Assembly: GCA_902614065.1 (NCBI GenBank)
Contig: CACMJT010000007.1
Coordinates: forward strand, 1-64,000
Direction: 5' to 3'
Length of the DNA stretch: 64,000 nucleotides
Source: an uncultured Bacteroidota bacterium
GTDB taxonomy: Bacteria; Bacteroidota; Bacteroidia; Flavobacteriales; Flavobacteriaceae
The notes under the pieces are model-generated. The model saw only the letters and a program-made list of their open reading frames with translations. It was not told the DNA's origin and searched no databases. A program made the translations under genes and the position numbers. Shown piece by piece: positions 56,422 through 64,000 of the stretch. Each line of letters opens with the position of its first letter. Positions within the stretch are counted from its first letter, which is position 1.

Positions 56422-56628
56422 TTAATTCAAATTTAAATCAGATCTCTTACATTCATTTTCTTCAGGAAGTTTCCCACATAAACCACATGGCTTTCCCTCC
56501 TTGTTTAGAAAAGGGTTATTTGATGCACATGTTCCAGAAAACTTACCATCTTTCTTAAAAATTATTTTCACGGATATTCCTATAAATGCAAGAGATAGCA
56601 AAATGATTGATATAAAAAATACTTCCAT
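56422..56628 (-). CDS. Small membrane-anchored Cys-rich protein, NqrM-like
   Basis: 68 residues. One N-terminal helix (about 3-24) followed by a soluble Cys motif: GTCASNNPFLNKEGKPC, then CGLCGK and a final Cys before RSDLN. The order C...C-x2-C...C and the size resemble NqrM (DUF539), the iron-delivery factor for Na+-pumping NADH dehydrogenase. No nqr genes are in this window, so the role is inferred from similarity only. Known in flavobacteria as a conserved 'membrane or secreted protein'. It lies 3 nt after murB and 5 nt before the sigma factor gene. Confidence 0.72.
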   Translation of the reverse strand: MEVFFISIILLSLAFIGISVKIIFKKDGKFSGTCASNNPFLNKEGKPCGLCGKLPEENECKRSDLNLN

Positions 56629-56631
56629 GAA

Positions 56632-57639
56632 TTAAATGATGTTAACCTCTTCTTCGAGCAATATATCAAATTTTTCTAATACTGTTGATTTTATTTTTTC
56701 GGAAAATAAAAGTATATCCTTTCCTGTGGCATTACCTAAATTTATTATTACCAATGCTTGATCCTTATACACTCCAACATTTTTTTCTTCAATGTTTTTA
56801 AAATTACAATTTTCAATTAGCCATGCTGCCGACAATTTATATTTTGACACACTCTCTTTGAAATAAACCAATTTTGAAAATTTTTGCTTCAGTTTATTAA
56901 GTAGTTCAATTGAAACGATTGGATTTTTAAAAAAACTACCCGAATTACCAATTAAGGATGGGTTAGGTAATTTGTTTTCTCTGATCTTACTAACTATTCT
57001 TGCAATATCTTTTATGGTAGGGTTATGAATTTTTTTCTTATTTAGAGCATCATTTATGCTCTTGTATGATTTACTAATCTTATGATTGGTTTTTGATAAT
57101 TGGAGAACAACTTCTGTTATGATAAACTTATTTCTTAATGACTTTTTAAAAATTGAGGATCGATAAGAAAATTGACAATCATTAAGTTCAAATTTCTTTT
57201 TCTCTATTGTATCAAGAAAATATCCCGAGCAAGAGACAAAAATATCTTTAATTTCAACACCATAGGCACCAATATTCTGAATAGGTGCACCTCCTACAAA
57301 TCCAGGAATTGATATTAAATTTTCAGCCCCACCAAAATTTTTAGAGATTGCCCATTTCACAAAATCATCCCATATTTCACCAGCTCCGATTGAAATACTA
57401 ACATAATTATTGTTTTCTGAAATAATTTTCATCCCCTTGATTTTTACATTAATTACAGGGATTTGAACATTATCTGTAAATAAAATATTCGTACCTCCCC
57501 CGAGAATAAAAACCTTTTTATTTTTTAATGATTTCAGTGTTTTTATTACTTCTTCTTCAGAACTAACTTCATGAAACTCTCTGGAAATCACATCAACTCC
57601 AAAGGAATTGTATGATTTTAAAGAAATATTTTTTTTCAA
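56632..57639 (-). CDS. murB: UDP-N-acetylenolpyruvoylglucosamine reductase
   Basis: 335 residues, TTG start (no in-frame ATG nearby). Second committed step of peptidoglycan precursor synthesis. FAD-binding motifs VFILGGGTNILF and IPGFVGGAPIQNIGAYG; type I signature with the Tyr loop region FSYRSSIFKK; catalytic Ser in GNSGSFFKNP; and a Glu near the C-terminus (LLEEEVNII). 26 nt after DUF1573 and 3 nt before the small Cys-rich gene. Confidence 0.95.
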   Translation of the reverse strand: MKKNISLKSYNSFGVDVISREFHEVSSEEEVIKTLKSLKNKKVFILGGGTNILFTDNVQIPVINVKIKGMKIISENNNYVSISIGAGEIWDDFVKWAISKNFGGAENLISIPGFVGGAPIQNIGAYGVEIKDIFVSCSGYFLDTIEKKKFELNDCQFSYRSSIFKKSLRNKFIITEVVLQLSKTNHKISKSYKSINDALNKKKIHNPTIKDIARIVSKIRENKLPNPSLIGNSGSFFKNPIVSIELLNKLKQKFSKLVYFKESVSKYKLSAAWLIENCNFKNIEEKNVGVYKDQALVIINLGNATGKDILLFSEKIKSTVLEKFDILLEEEVNII

Positions 57640-57665
57640 AAAACTATGATTAAAATAGGTATTGA

Positions 57666-58082
57666 CTAATTCACTTTTCCTTTATCTTCCTCATCTTCTT
57701 CTTCTTCCAAAACTTCGCCCATAATTCTTAAAATCACTGTTGCAGTTTTTGCATTTGAATTTACAGTCACTGCTTTTCGAAAAATCCCAACTCTACTTGT
57801 ATCGTAATTAACTTCAATTTGACCTTCAGCACCAGGTTCAATTGGTTTTTCGGGTTTTTTAGGGATAGTACACCCACATGATGAAGAAATCCTAGTAAAT
57901 ATTAGTGGTGCATCACCAACGTTTTTAAATTTAAAAACTCTGGTTCCATCAGAATCATAATCGATTTGTCCATAATCAATAGAATTTGTTTCAAATTTAA
58001 TTTCAGCTTGTTTTTCCTGTGCTAGATTTAAAACTGAAAAGAAGCAGAAAATTAATGTTGTTAATTTTAGAGTGATTTTCAT
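57666..58082 (-). CDS. DUF1573 family exported protein
   Basis: 138 residues. Signal peptide ending VLNLAQ, then one Ig-like DUF1573 domain: FKFKNVGDAPLIFTRISSSCGC, a two-part motif with the conserved SSCGC, and YDTSRVGIFRKAVTVNSNA. The C-terminal tail is strongly acidic (EEEEDEEDKGK). Probably periplasmic or outer-membrane-associated; function unknown. It is the first gene of the minus-strand run leading to lipA. Confidence 0.9.
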   Translation of the reverse strand: MKITLKLTTLIFCFFSVLNLAQEKQAEIKFETNSIDYGQIDYDSDGTRVFKFKNVGDAPLIFTRISSSCGCTIPKKPEKPIEPGAEGQIEVNYDTSRVGIFRKAVTVNSNAKTATVILRIMGEVLEEEEDEEDKGKVN

Positions 58083-58156
58083 ATAATTTGAATTTATACA
58101 AATTTAACTCTTTTACAAAAAAATAGCTATACTTTTAATAATTCTCTGTAGTTAGT

Positions 58157-58164
58157 TACTTTTG
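58157..58164 (+). promoter_or_regulatory. Candidate -7 promoter element of valS
   Basis: TACTTTTG matches the Bacteroidota -7 consensus TAnnTTTG exactly and lies 14 nt before the valS ATG. The position 19 nt upstream has TTA rather than TTG, so the -33 element is weak. The 5' leader would be under 10 nt. Confidence 0.4.
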
Positions 58165-58178
58165 CTTAAAATATTTAA

Positions 58179-60803
58179 ATGGGAATTGCAAAAATTTACG
58201 ATCCATTAATAATTGAAAATAAATGGTTAGTTAAATGGGAAAAGGAAGATTTTTTTAAATCTGAACCAAACGAAAAGACTCCCTATACTATTCTCATTCC
58301 CCCACCCAATGTTACAGGAATTTTACACATGGGTCACATGTTGAATAACACAATTCAAGATATTTTAATAAGAAAAGCTAGATTAAGTGGATATAACGCA
58401 TGTTGGGTCCCAGGAACAGACCATGCCTCTATAGCAACTGAGGCTAAGGTTGTTAATAAGCTCAAAGAAATTGGCATAAAAAAACATGAATTAACTAGAG
58501 ATGAGTTTTTAGAACATGCATGGGATTGGACAAATAAACATGGTGGAATAATTCTAAATCAGCTCAAAAAAATCGGTTGTTCATGTGACTGGTCAAGAAC
58601 AAAGTTTACTCTAGATAAGGACATGTATGAATCTGTTCAAAATATGTTTCTTAAACTTTATGATGATGGTTATTTATACAGAGATAAAAAAATTGTTAAT
58701 TGGGATCCTGAAGCAAAAACTACCCTATCCAATGAAGAAGTTATTTACAAAGAAAAAACAGCAAAACTCTTTTACTTAAAATATAAACTAGAAAGCTCAG
58801 AAGAATTTATATTGGTTGCTACAACAAGACCCGAAACAATTTTTGGAGACACTGCTGTTGCAGTAAATCCTAATGATAAGAGATACAAAAAACTTGTTGG
58901 AAAAAAATTGATAGTTCCATTAGTTAACAGAGTTGTTCCAATTATAGGTGACAAAAGTGTTGATTCAGAATTCGGAACAGGTTGTCTTAAAGTAACTCCT
59001 GCACATAGCGAGAAAGATTTTGAAATAGGTATAAGAAATAATTTAGATATAATAGATATTTTCAACGATGATGCTTCTCTTAATGATTATGGAATGCATT
59101 ATAAATCATTAGATAGATTTTCAGTTAGAAAAAAAATAATTACTGAGCTTGATGAAAAAGGATTATTGGATAGGGCAGATGATTATACCCACAACATTGC
59201 TTTATCAGAAAGAACTAGTTGTGTAGTTGAACCAAAACTTTCTACACAATGGTTTGTCAGAATGAAAAAATTATCAAATCCGGCATTAGATTTGGTTTTA
59301 AATGGAGATATTCAATTTTATCCTAAAAAATATGTAAAAACCTATAAAAATTGGCTTGAAAATATTAGAGATTGGAATATTTCTCGTCAATTATATTGGG
59401 GTCATAGGATTCCTGTTTTTTATTTAAAAGAAGACAAATCAAAATATGTTGTTTGCTTGTCTGGTTCTGAAGCCATAAAGCTTTTTGAGGAAAAATATAA
59501 AATTAAAGACCTAAATTCAGATGAAATTGTCCAAGATGAAGATGTTCTCGATACATGGTTTTCCTCTTGGTTATGGCCAATTAGTGTTTTTGATGGTGTA
59601 AGAAACCCGAATAACTCTGAAATCGAATATTATTACCCCACTTCTGACCTCGTTACAGGACCAGATATTATATTTTTTTGGGTAGCTCGAATGATTATTT
59701 CTGGAAATTATTTACGTCAAGATATCCCTTTTAGGAATGTTTATTTTACTGGCTTAGTTAGAGATAAAAAAGGTAGAAAAATGTCGAAACAACTAGGCAA
59801 TTCACCTGATCCAGAGATTCTTATAAAAAAATATGGTGCCGATGGAGTTCGAGTCGGTTTGTTGTTTTGTGCTCCTGCAGGAAATGATTTACTATTTGAT
59901 GAAACTTTATGTAATCAAGGTAAAAATTTTTCCAATAAAATTTGGAATGCATTTAGGCTAATTGATGGTTTGAAAATTGATGACAGTCAGAAAAGTAAAT
60001 CTCACAATGAATTTGCAATCAAATGGTTTAATGAAAATTTGAATATGAAAGTCCTCTCAATTAATGAGTCATTTAAAAATTTTAAAATATCAGAGGCGTT
60101 AATGACTCTTTACAAACTTTTTTGGGATGACTTTTGTTCAATTTATTTAGAAATTATAAAGCCAGAATTTGGAAAAGGAGTTTCAAAAAAACTTAAACGC
60201 TCAACCCTTACTTTTCTAGAAAAATTATTGACTTTATTACACCCATTTATGCCTTTTATAACATCAGAAATTATTAACCAAATTGTCTCTAGTAAAAATT
60301 TCAATATTATAAAATCAAATTGGCCAGAATCAATAAAATTTGACTCAGAAATCATAGAAAATGTTAATTATTCAATTGAAATTGTTTCAAAAATCAGACA
60401 CTTTAAAAAACAAAATACGCTCTCTTTCAAAGATGATTTAAAAATTTATTTTGAGAATGATTTGATGGATAATCAGATTGGGATTGTTAAGAAACTGACT
60501 AATTGTGATTTAATTAAAAAACAATTAAAAGGTACAGATTCGGAAACTTCCTTTATAGTTGGTAAATACGTTTATGTCGTAGATCAAAAAAATAAAATTT
60601 TTAATGAAATAGATGTTGATAAATTGAAAGAAGAATTAAATTATAACCTAGGCTTTAAAAATATTCTGGAAAAAAAGTTATCAAATGAAAATTTCGTTTC
60701 AAATGCTCCAAAGGAGGTTATTCAAAAAGAAAGAAAAAAACTCGAGGATGTAAAATCAAAAATTAAAATTCTGGAAGAAAGCATTAAAAAACAAAATAAT
60801 TAA
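58179..60803 (+). CDS. valS: Valine--tRNA ligase
   Basis: 874 residues. Class I synthetase: HIGH-type motif in PPPNVTGILHMGHMLN, the ValRS-specific WVPGTDHASIATEAKV, editing-domain ATTRPETIFGDTAVAV, WFVRMKKL, DVLDTWFSSWLWP and the KMSKS loop GRKMSKQLGNSPDP. The C-terminal coiled coil (last about 60 residues) is typical of ValRS. Its end overlaps convergent psd by 4 nt. Confidence 0.97.
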   Translation: MGIAKIYDPLIIENKWLVKWEKEDFFKSEPNEKTPYTILIPPPNVTGILHMGHMLNNTIQDILIRKARLSGYNACWVPGTDHASIATEAKVVNKLKEIGIKKHELTRDEFLEHAWDWTNKHGGIILNQLKKIGCSCDWSRTKFTLDKDMYESVQNMFLKLYDDGYLYRDKKIVNWDPEAKTTLSNEEVIYKEKTAKLFYLKYKLESSEEFILVATTRPETIFGDTAVAVNPNDKRYKKLVGKKLIVPLVNRVVPIIGDKSVDSEFGTGCLKVTPAHSEKDFEIGIRNNLDIIDIFNDDASLNDYGMHYKSLDRFSVRKKIITELDEKGLLDRADDYTHNIALSERTSCVVEPKLSTQWFVRMKKLSNPALDLVLNGDIQFYPKKYVKTYKNWLENIRDWNISRQLYWGHRIPVFYLKEDKSKYVVCLSGSEAIKLFEEKYKIKDLNSDEIVQDEDVLDTWFSSWLWPISVFDGVRNPNNSEIEYYYPTSDLVTGPDIIFFWVARMIISGNYLRQDIPFRNVYFTGLVRDKKGRKMSKQLGNSPDPEILIKKYGADGVRVGLLFCAPAGNDLLFDETLCNQGKNFSNKIWNAFRLIDGLKIDDSQKSKSHNEFAIKWFNENLNMKVLSINESFKNFKISEALMTLYKLFWDDFCSIYLEIIKPEFGKGVSKKLKRSTLTFLEKLLTLLHPFMPFITSEIINQIVSSKNFNIIKSNWPESIKFDSEIIENVNYSIEIVSKIRHFKKQNTLSFKDDLKIYFENDLMDNQIGIVKKLTNCDLIKKQLKGTDSETSFIVGKYVYVVDQKNKIFNEIDVDKLKEELNYNLGFKNILEKKLSNENFVSNAPKEVIQKERKKLEDVKSKIKILEESIKKQNN

Positions 60804-61450
60804 GACTCAACAATAACATCCTCACCGCCTTTTAACTGCTGGTTTAATTTTACGTTAATTTTCCTATCTACTGGAACAAAAACATCTACCCTTGACCCAA
60901 ACTTAATAAATCCGGCATCCTCACCTTGAACTACCTTTTGACCAACCTCAGCATAGTTTACTATTCTCCTAGCAACCGCACCAGCAATTTGTCTGTATAA
61001 AATTTCACCAAAAATTTTATTTTCAACAACTATTGTTGTTCTTTCATTTTTTTCCGATGATTTTGGATGCCATGCTACTAAGTATTCACCGGGATGATAT
61101 TTACTGTAGTTAATTACTCCACTAATTGGATATCTTGTTACATGAACATTAAGTGGAGACATAAAAATAGAAATTATAATTCTTTCATCTTTAAAATATT
61201 CCTTTTCATATACCCTTTCAATATTTACAACTTTGCCATCAACAGGGGAGATTATGTGATTTTTATTCAGTTTTGTTTTTCTCTTTGGATTTCTAAAAAA
61301 CTGTAAAATAAGTACCAAAATGGATAGAGACAGTAGTTGTAAAAAAATTTTTAAAAAACCGTCATCTAAAAAATATTCTAACAATAATATATCTCCAATT
61401 ACGGCAGTTAGAAAAATTAAAATTATTGTGTGACCTTCTTTATGAAACAT
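60800..61450 (-). CDS. psd: Phosphatidylserine decarboxylase (short form)
   Basis: 216 residues from ATG at 61450; a TTG two codons earlier is the alternative. Two N-terminal membrane helices, then the decarboxylase core with ISPVDGKVV, PLNVHVTRYPISG and the self-cleavage region GFIKFGSRVDVFVP, where cleavage before Ser would create the pyruvoyl group. It makes phosphatidylethanolamine from phosphatidylserine. It overlaps the cdsA 3' end by 11 nt, so the phospholipid genes are coupled. Confidence 0.93.
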   Translation of the reverse strand: MFHKEGHTIILIFLTAVIGDILLLEYFLDDGFLKIFLQLLSLSILVLILQFFRNPKRKTKLNKNHIISPVDGKVVNIERVYEKEYFKDERIIISIFMSPLNVHVTRYPISGVINYSKYHPGEYLVAWHPKSSEKNERTTIVVENKIFGEILYRQIAGAVARRIVNYAEVGQKVVQGEDAGFIKFGSRVDVFVPVDRKINVKLNQQLKGGEDVIVES

Positions 61451-62324
61451 TTTCAAAAATTATTATAATTAAGTAAAAAAATGGGAATGAAAAAATTATG
61501 CTATCTAATCGATCGAATAAACCACCATGACCCTTAATCCAATTTCCAAAATCCTTTATTTTTAATTGCCTTTTTATTTTGGATTGAATTAAGTCTCCGA
61601 TTATTGCAAAAAAACAAATCATTAAAGATGAGGCCATTACTAATAAAGTTTCAATTTGTAAGAACTGACTCAAATAGAATCCAAAAATAAACGTAAAAAT
61701 AATTGATCCATATACACCTTCAATCGTTTTTTTGGGAGAAACAGACTCATATAATTTATTTTTTCCAAATTTTAATCCAACAAAATATCCCGCGGAATCT
61801 ATTCCCCATATGAGTACTAAGTAGGCAATCATATAAATCTGAAATTTTTTGAATTCAATATTAAGAAAAGGGGAGGAGACTAATATAATGAGAGATAATG
61901 TTAATAAAAACATTGGCCAAGCCTTACTGGCATTATTGCCGTAAAATTTTCTTTTGGAAATAAGAAAGAGTAAAAGAAACGGATAAAAAATTAAATAAAG
62001 GATTATTAATATGTAGTAAATCACATCAGCTTCCTCAATATTAGGGAGACTCAGTCCAGGACCAATTAGTGGCAGTAACCCAAACATACTAACCATAAAT
62101 ATTGGAAAAAATTCAGTGCTCATAAATGGACTGTAATCTTGATTCCATCTTTTAAGAAAATTTAAGTATTCAGGATCTTTTCTCAACACTTTTCCGTATT
62201 CAGCTAAAACAATTATTGCAGATATATACATAACAATCATAAAACTAACCGGATGAATCAAGGATGACAACATAACAAGAACATAAAAAATGGATGATAT
62301 AGATCTTGACCTTAAGTCTTTCAT
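61440..62324 (-). CDS. cdsA: Phosphatidate cytidylyltransferase
   Basis: 294 residues with about eight transmembrane helices. The CdsA signature is at the C-terminus: SPKKTIEGVYGS, GDLIQSKIKRQLKIKDFGN and KGHGGLFDRLDS, with the paired Asp needed for metal-CTP binding. It makes CDP-diacylglycerol, the substrate pool for phosphatidylserine and hence for psd next door. It overlaps the LUD-domain gene by 1 nt and psd by 11 nt. Confidence 0.95.
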   Translation of the reverse strand: MKDLRSRSISSIFYVLVMLSSLIHPVSFMIVMYISAIIVLAEYGKVLRKDPEYLNFLKRWNQDYSPFMSTEFFPIFMVSMFGLLPLIGPGLSLPNIEEADVIYYILIILYLIFYPFLLLFLISKRKFYGNNASKAWPMFLLTLSLIILVSSPFLNIEFKKFQIYMIAYLVLIWGIDSAGYFVGLKFGKNKLYESVSPKKTIEGVYGSIIFTFIFGFYLSQFLQIETLLVMASSLMICFFAIIGDLIQSKIKRQLKIKDFGNWIKGHGGLFDRLDSIIFSFPFFYLIIIIFENVS

Positions 62325-62938
62325 TACAGATTTTCTAAAAGAATTAGATATAGATTTTTTGCACTACTACCGTAAGTTAAAAAGTTTAAATCTTCATCTT
62401 TACCTCTTTTGAAGTTTTTAATTGATGTAATATTGGATGGTAAGTTATTTGAATATTTATACCTAATTCCCTCTAAACCCTTACTTACAGTTTGAGACAA
62501 TTGACTTGTTTTTGCAAGTACAATTATGTTGTTTGGTAAATCTTTTATTTTATGTGATTCTATTTGATTGGCACTAACCAAAATACTACCATCCTTTGCA
62601 ACCAAAAACTCACAATCAGTGATGAATATAACAGAGTTTAAATTTGCTTTATTTGTATTGTACTCAAAATCAGAAATATATTGATCAATAATGTTCTCAT
62701 TAAAACATAATATGCTAGATTCGGACCAATTATTTTCCTCAATTATCTTAGAAAAGTAATCTGTTGATTCAGCTAAATTAGAGGCATAAAGAAACTTACC
62801 GCCATTATTGCTAAAGTTGAGGGTGAACTTATTTTCAACAAGCTCATCTTTTTTTGGAAGGTATTTATATTCTTCTTGCTTATCATCATCATTTTTTGAT
62901 GTATTCTTATTAAAAAGTGAGGAAAAAAAATTTTTCAA
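62324..62938 (-). CDS. LUD-domain (LutC-like) protein
   Basis: 204 residues, TTG start, no signal peptide. The first about 30 residues are charged and low-complexity (NKNTSKNDDDKQEEYK); the rest is a LUD domain of LutC type, with SVIFITDCEFLVAKDGSIL, LPNNIIVLAKTSQL and the C-terminal TSIKNFKRGKDEDL region. In lactate-oxidising operons LutC works with LutA/LutB, absent here. In flavobacteria this gene is regularly placed between ftsH and cdsA. Its actual role in that context is unknown. Confidence 0.85.
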   Translation of the reverse strand: MKNFFSSLFNKNTSKNDDDKQEEYKYLPKKDELVENKFTLNFSNNGGKFLYASNLAESTDYFSKIIEENNWSESSILCFNENIIDQYISDFEYNTNKANLNSVIFITDCEFLVAKDGSILVSANQIESHKIKDLPNNIIVLAKTSQLSQTVSKGLEGIRYKYSNNLPSNITSIKNFKRGKDEDLNFLTYGSSAKNLYLILLENL

Positions 62939-62999
62939 AAAGATGATTTACCATAAAGATAAATTTATAGACTCACAAAATCAATAAAAATTATTGAGT

Positions 63000-64000
63000 T
63001 TATTTTTTTACTGGAATTTCCTTAAAAGGTCTTTCTCCAAAAATTCTGATTAAATCCTCTTTAAAAATCACTTCTTTTTCAAGCAAATAATCAGCAAGTT
63101 TAATCAGTTTCTTTTTGTGTTTTTTTAGGAGAGATAAAGCCCTTTTAAATTGTGCCTCAATAATATTGGAAATTTCTTTATCAATAACTTGTGCAGTTGT
63201 ATCACTGTACGGTTTAGTGAATCCATATTCATTTTGGCCACTAGAGTCATAATAAGTCAGATTACCAATTTTATCATTCAGTCCATATACAGTTACCATT
63301 GATCGGGCTTGTTTAGTTACTTTCTCCAAATCACTCAAAGCACCCGTTGAGATTTTATTGAAAATAATTTTTTCAGCAGCTCTTCCTCCAAGGGCAGCAC
63401 ACATTTCATCAAGAATTTGCTCAGTTCTAACTATCTGTCTTTCTTCAGGTAAGTACCAAGCAGCACCAAGAGATCTTCCTCTAGGAACAATTGTAACTTT
63501 CACCAAAGGTGCAGCGTGTTCCAGCATCCAGCTAACCGTTGCGTGACCAGCTTCATGATACGCAATGGTTTCTTTTTCTTTGGGTGAGATAATTTTATTT
63601 TTCTTTTCTAGCCCACCAACAATTCTGTCAACTGCATCAAGAAAATCTTGCCTGCCGACAGACTTCTTAGACTTTCTAGCTGCTATTAGCGCGGCCTCAT
63701 TGCACACATTAGCAATATCAGCTCCTGAAAAACCAGGTGTCTGTTTGGCTAAGAAATCAACATCAAGATTGCTGGCCATTTTTAGTGGTTTCAGGTGAAC
63801 ATCAAATATTTCTTTTCGTTCTCTGACGTCTGGTAAATCCACATAAATTTGTCTATCAAACCTTCCAGCTCTCATGAGTGCTTTATCAAGCACATCAGCT
63901 CTATTTGTTGCAGCCATCACAATGACATTGGTATTTGTGCCAAAACCATCCATTTCAGTTAGCAACTGGTTTAACGTATTTTCTCTCTCATCATTTGATC
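63000..64000 (-). CDS. ftsH: ATP-dependent zinc metalloprotease FtsH, C-terminal part (cut by window edge)
   Basis: The reading frame runs open to base 64000, so the N-terminus lies outside the window. Present are the end of the AAA domain (NDERENTLNQLLTEMDGF across the edge; ATNRADVLDKALMRAGRFDR with the arginine-finger second region of homology) and the whole M41 protease domain, zinc site AYHEAGHATVSW. It degrades membrane and some soluble proteins. 61 nt upstream of the LUD gene on the same strand; co-transcription with the LUD-cdsA-psd group is likely. Confidence 0.96.
   Translation of the reverse strand, partial: SNDERENTLNQLLTEMDGFGTNTNVIVMAATNRADVLDKALMRAGRFDRQIYVDLPDVRERKEIFDVHLKPLKMASNLDVDFLAKQTPGFSGADIANVCNEAALIAARKSKKSVGRQDFLDAVDRIVGGLEKKNKIISPKEKETIAYHEAGHATVSWMLEHAAPLVKVTIVPRGRSLGAAWYLPEERQIVRTEQILDEMCAALGGRAAEKIIFNKISTGALSDLEKVTKQARSMVTVYGLNDKIGNLTYYDSSGQNEYGFTKPYSDTTAQVIDKEISNIIEAQFKRALSLLKKHKKKLIKLADYLLEKEVIFKEDLIRIFGERPFKEIPVKK

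Overview
The window is a 64 kb piece of an AT-rich, tightly packed chromosome from a member of the Bacteroidota, almost certainly a marine-type flavobacterium. The case rests on a complete gldK-gldL-gldM-gldN set (type IX secretion and gliding motor), a PorP/SprF protein and a giant SprB-like adhesin. Supporting evidence is one protein with a type A and one with a type B T9SS sorting domain, an NhaD sodium/proton antiporter, a flavobacterial-style Nif3 / zinc-ribbon-like / LpxK neighbourhood, and promoter sequences of the Bacteroidota type (TTG, 19 nt, TAnnTTTG). Shine-Dalgarno signals are not evident, and TTG or GTG starts are frequent.

Layout. 1-1849: the 3' end of topA and a formimidoylglutamase-like protein without metal ligands. 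1909-13465: gldKLMN, a PorP/SprF protein and a 1,939-residue SprB-like adhesin, all on one strand with gaps of 1 to 29 nt. 13519-15166: three consecutive small lipoproteins that look like diverged copies of one NTF2/SnoaL-like fold. 15196-18191: aconitase, a conserved small protein and initiator tRNA-Met, all on the minus strand. 18272-24444: GTPases Era and Der, a MerR regulator with an M23 peptidase, and alaS. 24441-35595: lipoproteins, a glucosaminidase, a large zinc metalloprotease behind lysS, lipB, rnhB and a porin. 35584-41552: glutamate synthase. 41730-44350: nhaD, folC and tRNA-Val. 44428-51111: a carboxypeptidase-regulatory-like surface protein, membrane proteins, a hydrolase and a DUF1800/DUF1501 pair. 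51104-58082: zinc-ribbon-like protein, nif3, lpxK, then a minus-strand run reading DUF1573 - murB - small Cys-rich protein - ECF sigma factor - Nramp-like transporter - lipA. 58179-64000: valS, then psd, cdsA, a LUD-domain gene and ftsH (cut by the window edge), all four on the minus strand.

How the genes fit together. Most of the window is housekeeping: translation (alaS, lysS, valS, two tRNAs), ribosome assembly (era, der), envelope synthesis (murB, lpxK, cdsA, psd), lipoate attachment (lipA, lipB), nitrogen assimilation (gltB, gltD) and the TCA cycle (acn). The accessory biology is the secretion/adhesion block at 1.9-15.2 kb and the DUF1800/DUF1501 pair at 48-51 kb, which is likely a client of that secretion system.

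No insertion sequence, prophage, CRISPR array, toxin-antitoxin pair or rRNA operon was seen. No stretch longer than 300 bp lacks a gene; the longest gaps are about 200 bp and are described. I did not find a clearly new system. The better leads are the compact gldKLMN-sprF-sprB locus with its trailing lipoprotein trio, the pseudoenzyme next to it, and an Nramp-like transporter lacking the metal-binding motifs, translationally coupled to a sigma factor.
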